39,456 nucleotides of DNA from Pseudomonadota bacterium (lineage in GTDB: Bacteria; Pseudomonadota; Gammaproteobacteria; Burkholderiales; Rhodocyclaceae). The notes beneath the pieces are model-generated. The model saw nothing but the letters and a program-made list of their open reading frames with translations, was not told where the DNA came from and did not search any database. Positions 15,529-28,702 of this stretch are shown here, piece by piece (position 1 is the stretch's first letter; each line of letters begins with the position of its first letter). The stretch is from assembly GCA_018262235.1 (NCBI GenBank), contig JAGTRY010000069.1:1-39456 (forward strand), given 5' to 3'. The translations under genes and the position numbers were made by a program.

Positions 15529-17478
15529 TCAGGCCGGTTTCTTGACGAATTGGATCGTTTGAGCGCCGGGTGGCGAGCTGCGCAGGATGTGTTTCTTCAT
15601 CTTGCCCATTACGTGCATCTCGCAAGGTCTGCAATCAAAACGCAAGTGGAAGGTCTCGTTGCCGGAGACCAGCGTCATCGGCTCGGCACGTACCTGACCT
15701 TGCACGCCTTGTATGCCCTTGGCCTGCTTCGGGCATAGATTGAAAGAGAAGCGCAGGCAGTGCTTGGTCACCATCAGGCTGACTTCGCCGGCTTCTTCAT
15801 GCGCTTCATATGCGGCGGCGATCAGGCTGACGCCGTGGCGCGTGTAGAACTGGCGCGCGGCCTTGTTATAGACGTTGCCCAGATAGTCGAGTGTGTCGGC
15901 CGGATAAGGCTGGGGCGGCTCGGTCTCTGCTGCGCGTTGCGGGCGTGGATGTGCGGCCAGCCGCGCGGTTTCCAGCGCGGCAACGCCTTCCCGGCGTAGT
16001 GCATTGAGCTGGCTGGCGGGCAGATACCAGGGCTGGCTGCAAGTGATGCGGATTTCCTCGGTGCTGAAGATCGTGTTGCCGAGTTTGCCGAGCTGTTCGC
16101 GCAGCGTGCTCTCGAAGCGCTCGGCATGCTGGGCAGGCTGTCTGGTACAGGCCAGGGTGGCTTGCGCATGCACGCCATCCTCGTCCCGCAGATTCAGGCG
16201 AAAGCCTGTCGGGATCTCCTCGAAATGCATGCTCAGGGCGATGTGGCGCCGGGCAGAAGGCTTGGTCAGCGCCTGTTCCCAGGCGTGGTCGCGATTGCGA
16301 TGGATTTCGCTGCCGACCACCAGACCCGGGTGTTCGTGCATGGTCTGGTTGGGCTGGATCTTCCAGCGTTTGTCAGCCAAGGGTTTGGCAACGTTGACCT
16401 GCAGGCCGAAGACTTCGCGTTTATGCGAGTAGCTCAGTCCGTCGCCATTGGCGAGCGGCAGATCAGACTCCATCTCGAAGCCGTCCGCCAGCACGCGCAC
16501 GACGGTTCCCAGCCGGGTGCCGACGTAGCTGGGTGAATCGAAGGCGCCGATGTCATCCTTGCGGCCAGTGGCGAAGTAGTCCGTGTGTTCGCGGTGAAAG
16601 CTCTTGTCCGGGTCGGGTGTGAACAGCAAGGAGGTCACGCCGCTGCTGGCACGGGCCAGCTCCGGCCGATGCGTCAGCAATTCGTCAAGCAGGCGCCGGT
16701 AGTGGCCGGTGATGTTCTTGACGTAGGCCATGTCCTTGAGGCGGCCCTCGATCTTGAAGGAGCGCACACCCGCGTCGACCAGTGCGGCGAGGTTGGCGCT
16801 CTGGTCGTTGTCCTTCATCGACAGGAGATGCTTCTCGAAGGCTACCACGCGGCCCTGCGCATCTTTCAGGGTATAGGGCAGGCGGCAGGCTTGCGAGCAA
16901 TCGCCACGGTTGGCGCTGCGTCCGGTCTGCGCGTGCGAGATGTTGCATTGGCCCGAGAAGGCCACGCACAGCGCGCCGTGCACGAAGTATTCGAGCGCTA
17001 CATCGGGCGGGACTGCCGCACGTACGCTGGCGATTTCCTTGAGGGAGAGTTCGCGCGCCAGTACCAGTTGCGAGAAGCCGCAGTGCGCGAGGAATGCCGC
17101 TTTTTCGGGGGTGCGGATGTCGCATTGGGTGGAGGCATGCAGGGCGATCGGCGGGAGATCGAGTTCGAGCAGCCCCATGTCTTGAACGATCAGGGCATCC
17201 ACGCCGGCTTCGTGGACCTGCTGGATGATCCGGCGCGCGGGTTCGAGTTCATCGTCGTGCAGGATGGTGTTCAGGGTCACGAAGACCTGGGCATGGAAAC
17301 GATGCGCAAAACCGGCCAGTTCCTCGATCTCGCGGATTTCGTTGCCGGCATTGTGGCGGGCACCGAAGGCCGGGCCACCGATGTAGACTGCATCCGCGCC
17401 ATGCAGGATCGCTTCGCGGGCGATTTCGGTCGTGCGGGCCGGGGCAAGCAATTCGAGATGATGGCGGGGCAGGCTCAT
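15529..17478 (-). CDS. rlhA: U32-family 23S rRNA hydroxycytidine synthase RlhA (YdcP)
   Basis: This 649-residue protein matches E. coli RlhA (about 653), which makes 5-hydroxycytidine at 23S rRNA position 2501. The N-terminal TIM-barrel-like U32 region begins LELLAPARTTEIAREAI. The family signature EYFVHGALCVAFSGQCNIS is followed by further Cys (GDCSQACRLPY), a likely Fe-S site. A C-terminal domain with Cys-rich motifs (CPKQ, CRPCEMH) completes the long RlhA type, unlike the short UbiU/UbiV-type U32 proteins. The start at 17478 (MSLPRHHLELLAPA) is the family start; a 71-codon upstream extension is rejected. Confidence 0.88.
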   Translation of the reverse strand: MSLPRHHLELLAPARTTEIAREAILHGADAVYIGGPAFGARHNAGNEIREIEELAGFAHRFHAQVFVTLNTILHDDELEPARRIIQQVHEAGVDALIVQDMGLLELDLPPIALHASTQCDIRTPEKAAFLAHCGFSQLVLARELSLKEIASVRAAVPPDVALEYFVHGALCVAFSGQCNISHAQTGRSANRGDCSQACRLPYTLKDAQGRVVAFEKHLLSMKDNDQSANLAALVDAGVRSFKIEGRLKDMAYVKNITGHYRRLLDELLTHRPELARASSGVTSLLFTPDPDKSFHREHTDYFATGRKDDIGAFDSPSYVGTRLGTVVRVLADGFEMESDLPLANGDGLSYSHKREVFGLQVNVAKPLADKRWKIQPNQTMHEHPGLVVGSEIHRNRDHAWEQALTKPSARRHIALSMHFEEIPTGFRLNLRDEDGVHAQATLACTRQPAQHAERFESTLREQLGKLGNTIFSTEEIRITCSQPWYLPASQLNALRREGVAALETARLAAHPRPQRAAETEPPQPYPADTLDYLGNVYNKAARQFYTRHGVSLIAAAYEAHEEAGEVSLMVTKHCLRFSFNLCPKQAKGIQGVQGQVRAEPMTLVSGNETFHLRFDCRPCEMHVMGKMKKHILRSSPPGAQTIQFVKKPA

Positions 17479-17598
17479 GGGTGACAGGCTGAAACATTCC
17501 GGGGAGGCCGATGATACGCTGCCGCGTCGCGCGTTACACTGCCGACCCCGCCGTATTCCGTATGTGTCGTCCGCTTCGGGCACCGCTTCCCGCTGATC

Positions 17599-18489
17599 AT
17601 GAAACCGTCTTTTCGTATGCCCCGCGAGGGCTTGTTCCTGTTGCTCGTTGTCGTGCTTGGTTGGGGGACGAGCTGGACCGTCATCAAACACACGATTACC
17701 GAAATCCCGCCGCTGAGCTTTCGCGGCAGTTCCGCTGTAGTGGGCGGCCTGTGCCTGTTGGTACTGGCCCGCTTCAGTGGCTTGTCCCTGCGTGTTCCGG
17801 CAAGCGAGCAGCCGCGCTTGCTGTGGCTGACCTTCTTCAACATCGTAGGCTGGAATGTGCTGTCCACTTATGGCGTGCTGTATCTGCCCTCGGGCCGTGC
17901 GGCACTGTTGGCGTACACCATGCCGCTGTGGTGCGTGCCACTGTCTGTGTGGTGGCTGGGGGAAGTGCTGACGCGACGGCGCGTTTTCGCGCTGATGCTT
18001 GGTCTGGCTGGGGTGGCGGTGCTGATCGGTGAAAGCGCGCGGGCGCTGGTGCAGGCGCCGCTCGGTGTGATCCTGATGTTGTCTGCTGCCGCGTGTTGGG
18101 CCTGCGGTGTGGTGTTGTTCAAGCGCTGGAAGCTGGAGATTCCAACGCTGGTGTTGACCGGCTGGTTGCTCTTGCTGGGCGGTCTGCCGCTGGTGCTTGC
18201 TGCTCTATGCATCGACGGGGTGCCCCGGCAGATGCCAGGTTTCTGGGCCCTGTTCGGTTTGTGCTTCTCGGCACTGATCACCTTCATGCTGTGCAATTGG
18301 GCGTGGAACCGCCTGGTGTTGCTGGTGCCGGTGGCCGTCTCTTCGCTGTCGTCATTGCTGGTGCCGCTGGTCAGCGTGGTGTCCGGTGCGCTCTTCCTCG
18401 GCGAGCAACCAGGATGGCGTGAAGCTGTTGCCGCACTGCTGATTCTGGGAGCGGTGGCAGTGATCAACATGGGGCGCAAACGTGGCTGA
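17599..18489 (+). CDS. EamA/DMT-superfamily transporter
   Basis: This 296-residue inner-membrane protein has about ten hydrophobic segments in two homologous halves, as in EamA/RhaT-type drug/metabolite exporters. Typical motifs are GWGTSWTVIK in the first helix and SSLLVPLVSVVSGALFLGE in the second repeat. The substrate cannot be predicted. The next gene starts inside its last codons, so the two are translationally coupled. Confidence 0.9.
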   Translation: MKPSFRMPREGLFLLLVVVLGWGTSWTVIKHTITEIPPLSFRGSSAVVGGLCLLVLARFSGLSLRVPASEQPRLLWLTFFNIVGWNVLSTYGVLYLPSGRAALLAYTMPLWCVPLSVWWLGEVLTRRRVFALMLGLAGVAVLIGESARALVQAPLGVILMLSAAACWACGVVLFKRWKLEIPTLVLTGWLLLLGGLPLVLAALCIDGVPRQMPGFWALFGLCFSALITFMLCNWAWNRLVLLVPVAVSSLSSLLVPLVSVVSGALFLGEQPGWREAVAALLILGAVAVINMGRKRG

Positions 18490-19063
18490 TCCGGGGGGGC
18501 TGACACGTCAGTATTCCTGGCGCCTGGCTTGGCTGGCCGCGTTGTGGGGGCTGGCCGAAGCGACCGTGTTCTTCATCGTGCCTGACGTGTTGCTCAGTGG
18601 CGTGGCCTTGCGTTGCCCCTGGAGCCAGGTCTGGCGGCTCTGTTCATGGTCCTTGCTGGGAGCTTTGCTGGGTGGGTATGTGATGTTTCGGTGGGGGGCT
18701 GCGGATGCCCTGGCGGCTGTGGCCGTCTTGCAGCAGATCCCGGCGATTGATGCTGCAATGTGTGATGCCGTGGCACAGCAGCTGCGCGAGCAGGGACTGC
18801 CGGCTTTGTTCATCGGTCCGCTCAGTGGTGTGCCTTACAAAATCTACGCGGTGCAAGCCGGGGGGCAGCAACTCAGCCTGCTGCTGTTCCTGGGGCTGAG
18901 CGTGCCGGCCCGGCTGCTGCGTTTTCTCGCCGTAGCCGGTGCTACGCGCTGGATTTGTGAGCGTTTGCCGGGGATGACAACGCAGGTGCGGATGATTTTA
19001 TGGGTACTCGGCTGGGGCGGTTTTTACGCCTGGTATTTCTGGCACTTCGCTTCGGCGCACTGA
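18482..19063 (+). CDS. Small polytopic membrane protein of unknown function
   Basis: This 193-residue protein has about four or five hydrophobic segments. It starts at GTG 18482, overlaps the EamA gene by eight bases and has GGGGCG upstream. The amphipathic stretch after the second segment and GPLSGVPYKIYAVQAG recall DedA/VTT-type (SNARE-associated) membrane proteins, but I cannot assign it firmly. Coupling to the EamA gene suggests a shared transport or membrane role. It converges on cdsA with a 10-bp gap. Confidence 0.7.
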   Translation: MADPGGLTRQYSWRLAWLAALWGLAEATVFFIVPDVLLSGVALRCPWSQVWRLCSWSLLGALLGGYVMFRWGAADALAAVAVLQQIPAIDAAMCDAVAQQLREQGLPALFIGPLSGVPYKIYAVQAGGQQLSLLLFLGLSVPARLLRFLAVAGATRWICERLPGMTTQVRMILWVLGWGGFYAWYFWHFASAH

Positions 19064-19073
19064 ACGCAAGGCG

Positions 19074-20057
19074 CTAGACCGTAAAGAAGTAGCGCACCAG
19101 ATGAAAGAACACTGGCGCCGAGAAACACACTGAATCGAGCCGGTCGAGCATGCCGCCGTGGCCTTCGATCATGTGGCCCCAGTCCTTCACGCCGCGGTCA
19201 CGCTTGATGGCGGACATCACCAGTCCGCCCGCAAAGCCCATCAGGGTGATCGCCAGTGCCATGCCGGCTGCCTGCAGCGGGGTGAATGGCGTGATCCAGA
19301 ACAGGGCTGCGCCCAGCCCCGTGGCGCTGGCAATGCCGCCTACAAAGCCTGCCACCGTCTTGGAGGGCGACACGTTGGGGGCGATCTTTTTCTTGCCAAA
19401 GAGTTTGCCCCACACGTATTGCAGCACGTCGGACGATTGCACGACGAGGATCAGGAATACCACCAGCAGCAGGTTACGCTCTTCATAACCGGCAATCTGC
19501 AGCGCCAGCAGTGCCGGCACATGCGAGATCGCGTACACGCAGATCATCAGCCCCCACTGTGTCTGGGTGGCGCGCGCCAGGAAATTCGTGGTGTCATGAC
19601 CGAGACAGGCGAGGAACGGCATCAGCAGGAAGGCATAGACCGGGATCAGGATCGAGAACATGCCGTACCAGTTGTGCCACACAAATACGTACTGCAATGG
19701 CAGGAACACGAAGAAACAGGCCAGCAGGGCGTAATGATCGCCGCGCCGGGTATGGGTGAGGGTGATGAATTCGCGCAGGGCAAAGAAGGACACCAGTCCG
19801 AACAGCACGACGATCCCGGTGTGCCCGCCCAGCAAGGCAATACCGATCACAGCCACCATTACCCACCAGGCGTTGATGCGGGCGACCAGATTCGCTACCA
19901 CGCTGTTTTCGCGTCCCAGCCGCCAGCGCAGCAACCAGCCAACCAGACTGGCAAAGAGCAGCACTGCGCCGATCCCGATGAACAGGTGCAAGGTCGCTTC
20001 GCGTGCTGCTTCGGGGACCTGGTTCGGAATGTTTTGCAGGGAATTGGTCAGGTTCAT
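19074..20057 (-). CDS. CdsA-type phosphatidate cytidylyltransferase (YnbB-like)
   Basis: This 327-residue inner-membrane enzyme has about eight hydrophobic segments and makes CDP-diacylglycerol from phosphatidate and CTP. The C-terminal CDP-diglyceride synthase signature is complete: SAIKRDRGVKDWGHMIEGHG followed by GMLDRLDS. It is the last gene of a minus-strand set with a CDP-alcohol phosphatidyltransferase and a PlsC-type acyltransferase, resembling E. coli ynbA-ynbB. It is therefore more likely a second, pathway-specific cytidylyltransferase than the housekeeping CdsA (inference). A 131-bp gap separates it from the acyltransferase gene. Confidence 0.88.
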   Translation of the reverse strand: MNLTNSLQNIPNQVPEAAREATLHLFIGIGAVLLFASLVGWLLRWRLGRENSVVANLVARINAWWVMVAVIGIALLGGHTGIVVLFGLVSFFALREFITLTHTRRGDHYALLACFFVFLPLQYVFVWHNWYGMFSILIPVYAFLLMPFLACLGHDTTNFLARATQTQWGLMICVYAISHVPALLALQIAGYEERNLLLVVFLILVVQSSDVLQYVWGKLFGKKKIAPNVSPSKTVAGFVGGIASATGLGAALFWITPFTPLQAAGMALAITLMGFAGGLVMSAIKRDRGVKDWGHMIEGHGGMLDRLDSVCFSAPVFFHLVRYFFTV

Positions 20058-20188
20058 GATCGGTCTTTAATGGGCGCGGGCATCGGCCGCGAGGGTTGGT
20101 AGCGGGAGGTGCGTCCATGTTGCGAAACGCAGCGTTGCGACGTGGATGTCGCGCCCACACGGTTCAATGTTGGCGTGTCGCATCACCA

Positions 20189-20812
20189 TCAGTGTTTCGG
20201 CATCATCGCCAGCACGGCCTCGCGAGCACGTGCCAGAAATGCCGGTTTGGTTTCTTCTGCTGCCAGCGTTACGGGTGTACCGAAACTCAGGATGCATACC
20301 AGCGGCACCGGCAACAAGTTGCCCTTGGGCATCACGCGGTTCAGGTTTTCCATGCGCACGGGTACGAATTCCACCTCGGGATTGTCACGCGCCAGGTGAT
20401 ACAGCCCGCCCTTGAAAGCCTGCATCTCGCCATCCAGCGAGCGCGTGCCTTCCGGGAAAAAGATCAGCGAGTCGCCCGCATCGAGCGCTGCTTGCAAGGG
20501 CGCCAGCGGATTATGCCCGGCTGAGGGCCTGGCGCGTTCCACCAGCACCCCGCGGAATACGCGGTGGATCAGGTAACGGCGCAGCTTCGAAGCCCCCCAG
20601 TAATCTGCGCCGGCTACCGGTCGTGTCTGGTAACGGATCGAAGGTGGCAGCATCGCCCACAACAGCAGGAAATCCAGATGGCTGGAATGGTTGGCGAAAT
20701 ACAGACGCTGCTGTGCCTCGGGCTTGCAGCCCAGCCAGTTCGCATAGGCCCCGGTGAGGATGCGGGCAAGGCCGATCAGGCAGCGTCCGGCGAATCGATC
20801 CAGCCACTTCAT
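20189..20812 (-). CDS. 1-acyl-glycerol-3-phosphate acyltransferase family protein (PlsC type)
   Basis: This 207-residue membrane-associated acyltransferase carries the catalytic NHSSHLD motif (H42-x4-D47) and the substrate motif FPEGTRS. PlsC-type enzymes acylate lysophosphatidate or related lysolipids. The ATG at 20812 overlaps the stop of the phosphatidyltransferase gene by four bases (ATGA), so translation is coupled. A longer frame from 20905 is an overlap artefact. Together with its neighbours it would supply phosphatidate, activate it and join it to an alcohol head group. Confidence 0.9.
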   Translation of the reverse strand: MKWLDRFAGRCLIGLARILTGAYANWLGCKPEAQQRLYFANHSSHLDFLLLWAMLPPSIRYQTRPVAGADYWGASKLRRYLIHRVFRGVLVERARPSAGHNPLAPLQAALDAGDSLIFFPEGTRSLDGEMQAFKGGLYHLARDNPEVEFVPVRMENLNRVMPKGNLLPVPLVCILSFGTPVTLAAEETKPAFLARAREAVLAMMPKH

Positions 20813-21423
20813 GCCGCAGCCTTGTCCCGGGCTTCGGCCAGACCGCTGCGCACCCGCCGCACGATGGTCCAGCCACACAGCAAGCTCAGGACCGGGAAGA
20901 CCCATTGCTGCCAGCTTTGGGCTGGCATGCCCAGCCCGACCGCAAGCGCCAGTGCGCCGATCACGAAAGCGCGGTCACTTTTGCCGAAAGGGCCGTCGTA
21001 GCGGCGCGAGGCGCCCACCATCAGACCGATCACGCCGCTCATTTCGACAATGATCGACAAGGCAATGAAGACGCTCACCCAGAGCAGCTCAAAACAGGCG
21101 AGGAAGGCAAAGGGGAGATACAGGCAGGCATCCGAGATGACATCGGTGAGCTCGTTCAGATACGCGCCCAGAGGTGATTTCTGGCCGAATTCTCGGGCCA
21201 GCATGCCATCGATGGCATTGAAGGCCATGCGCAGGAACATCCACAACGGGATCAGCAGGAACAGCACCGGATCGGGCACTGCACTGAGCCAAAGACCCAG
21301 CGCAACCGAAATGACGCAGGCGCTGAGGGTGACCTGATTGGCAGTGACACCGGCGGCAAACAGCGCGCGGGTGAGCGGGCGCAGGAGGGCCTGGAATTTT
21401 GGTTTGAGGGCGTAGATGCTCAT
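20809..21423 (-). CDS. CDP-alcohol phosphatidyltransferase family protein (YnbA-like)
   Basis: This 204-residue inner-membrane enzyme replaces CMP of CDP-diacylglycerol with an alcohol. The active-site motif reads DGMLAREF...G...N...D...D: the canonical DG-x2-AR is present, but the first Asp of the later G-x3-D-x3-D part is Asn in [13 protein letters not shown] recall a similar NELTD in YnbA-like proteins, so this may be a subfamily trait. The ATG at 21423 ([10 protein letters not shown]) is chosen over a frame starting at 21480. It heads the three-gene cassette and is divergent from the chemoreceptor gene. The head-group alcohol is unknown. Confidence 0.88.
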   Translation of the reverse strand: MSIYALKPKFQALLRPLTRALFAAGVTANQVTLSACVISVALGLWLSAVPDPVLFLLIPLWMFLRMAFNAIDGMLAREFGQKSPLGAYLNELTDVISDACLYLPFAFLACFELLWVSVFIALSIIVEMSGVIGLMVGASRRYDGPFGKSDRAFVIGALALAVGLGMPAQSWQQWVFPVLSLLCGWTIVRRVRSGLAEARDKAAA

Positions 21424-21605
21424 GGCGTGGCCAAATTGAAATGAGGATGAAGTATCCATGCGGGTGTATGTCCAACGCAAGCCTTTGTCCGGCGCTTCCC
21501 GTGGTGGTGGGGCGGGTACTGCAATTGTTTTACCAGCAGCCCTTTATTCCGGTGGGTTGTTGGCCGTTAGCAACTGGAAGGGTGCCTCCGGGTGGAGGAC
21601 GATTG

Positions 21606-25952
<4,347 letters not shown>

Positions 25953-26182
25953 TCAGCGCATAAGTATATCAACCTGTTCGGGCTTTCTACGCATCAGGCC
26001 TGCGCTGCAGGGTCGAGACGGTGTGAAGGAGGCCTCTGGCCAGGCTGTGCGTCAACGCTGATGCCGTGCTTCCTCCGGCTGTTTTGGGTAAAACCTCCTT
26101 TCGCCAAGTGCTCAAAGCTTGGATAATCAAGCCATAACGCAGTCAAGCCACAACACAGAGAAGCCCAGAATCGGAGAGATCC

Positions 26183-27571
<1,389 letters not shown>

Positions 27572-27580
27572 GGAATCTTG

Positions 27581-27648
27581 GGCGGGGCGCTGCTGCGCCC
27601 GCCGTTGTGTCCGGCAAGCGGGAAGAGGGGGGCGATCATGCCCCCTTT
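27581..27648 (+). terminator. Two GC-rich hairpins after sthA, likely terminator
   Basis: GGCGGG(G)CGC-TGCT-GCGCCCGCC (27581-27603, one bulged G) begins nine bases after the sthA stop. A second hairpin, GGGGGC-GATCAT-GCCCCC (27628-27645), is followed by TTT. The T-tract is short, so efficiency is uncertain. Confidence 0.6.
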
Positions 27649-27736
27649 CAGACGCTGGCGTCGGGAAACCCCTTCTCGTGGGGCGCTATGGTTCGCGAGA
27701 CAATCCGCCTTTGTGGCACGAAGTGATTGAGGAGAA

Positions 27737-28318
27737 ATGGTGGACTGGAATTTTGCTCTGGTGCGTGCGCGTGCCGGGATTTGTCAGGTGTTCGGATTGA
27801 ATGTGCAGGCGCTGGAAATCTATCGCCAGCTTCTGGCGGTATACGAAGATGCTCCCTGCGCGCGGGTCGCCGCGATTCTGGCGGCCAAGACAGGCAAGCT
27901 CGAAGAAGCCGAGGGTTGGTACACCAAAGCTGCTGCGTGGATGCCGGACGATGTCGAAACCTGGTTCAATCTGGGATATCTGCGAGATGCGCTGGGGCGT
28001 AAACGCGAGGCGATGGAGGCGTTTCAGCGTGCAGTACAGCTCGCGCCGCATTTTGACCGGGCCTGGCATGGAATCGGTTCGATGCGCATCGCCCTGGGAG
28101 AGCACGCACAGGCCATCGAGCCTTTGCGCAAGGCCCACGAGCTGCAACCAAGTGCGCAGCTCCTGTACCTGATGGGGACCTGCCAGCATGTCTGTGGCAA
28201 CGAACGTGCGGTACGCAATACGGTGCAGGAGCTGGTCAAGCTGGACATGAAGCGGGCGCGTCTGCTTGTCGAGGAAACCGGGCGCAAGGATCTGCTCAAG
28301 CTGCTCGAAGTGGACTGA
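27737..28318 (+). CDS. Tetratricopeptide-repeat protein
   Basis: This 193-residue, presumably cytosolic protein has no signal peptide. Four to five degenerate TPR units run from about residue 20 to 160. The clearest are KTGKLEEAEGWYTKAAAWMP, WFNLGYLRDALGRKREAMEA and WHGIGSMRIALGEHAQAIEP, each with the Trp/Leu-Gly-Ala-Pro spacing of TPR helices. TPR proteins scaffold protein contacts; the partner is unknown. GAGGAGA lies a few bases before the ATG. It stands alone, converging with the small Cys-rich gene. Confidence 0.85.
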   Translation: MVDWNFALVRARAGICQVFGLNVQALEIYRQLLAVYEDAPCARVAAILAAKTGKLEEAEGWYTKAAAWMPDDVETWFNLGYLRDALGRKREAMEAFQRAVQLAPHFDRAWHGIGSMRIALGEHAQAIEPLRKAHELQPSAQLLYLMGTCQHVCGNERAVRNTVQELVKLDMKRARLLVEETGRKDLLKLLEVD

Positions 28319-28416
28319 GCGTCTGTTGCGAGACGCGGGGCTTGCGGCGAGGCCTGTTCAGAAATTAGCTGCAAGCCTCGGCAGCTCCCCGCGCTACTGG
28401 AAGGTGGCGGCAGACG

Positions 28417-28632
28417 TCAGAATGGCAGACGTCTTTTCGGCCGCGCCGGAAGCGGCTTCGCCGGAGCAGGGGGCGTGGCCTTGACCGGCTTGCGCGGCAG
28501 ATTCATCTCGTCACGCGCGAAGCGGACCTTGCCTTCCATGACGCATCCCCGCATGCCTGGCGAACAGACTGCGCCCACGATGCGTTGGCATACCCCTTCC
28601 AGATCGTGCGGACATCCCCAAGCGCTGCTCAT
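28417..28632 (-). CDS. Small Cys-rich conserved-looking protein of unknown function
   Basis: This 71-residue protein begins MSSAWGCPHDLEGVCQRIVG. Four Cys lie in two spaced pairs (CPHDLEGVC and CSPGMRGC), followed by VMEGKVRFARDE. A Pro/Lys/Arg-rich tail ends in RPKRRLPF. The Cys spacing suggests a zinc or Fe-S site. The composition is unlike a shadow frame, and an AAGG lies before the ATG, so I take it as a real gene. It is 70 bp downstream of ppk on the same strand and may be co-transcribed. Function unknown. Confidence 0.65.
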   Translation of the reverse strand: MSSAWGCPHDLEGVCQRIVGAVCSPGMRGCVMEGKVRFARDEMNLPRKPVKATPPAPAKPLPARPKRRLPF

Positions 28633-28702
28633 GTGCCTTGCCTGTCAGTCAATCAAATGAAGACCATGGTAGCAGAGCCGATGGATGGGCGACGGAACTG
28701 CC

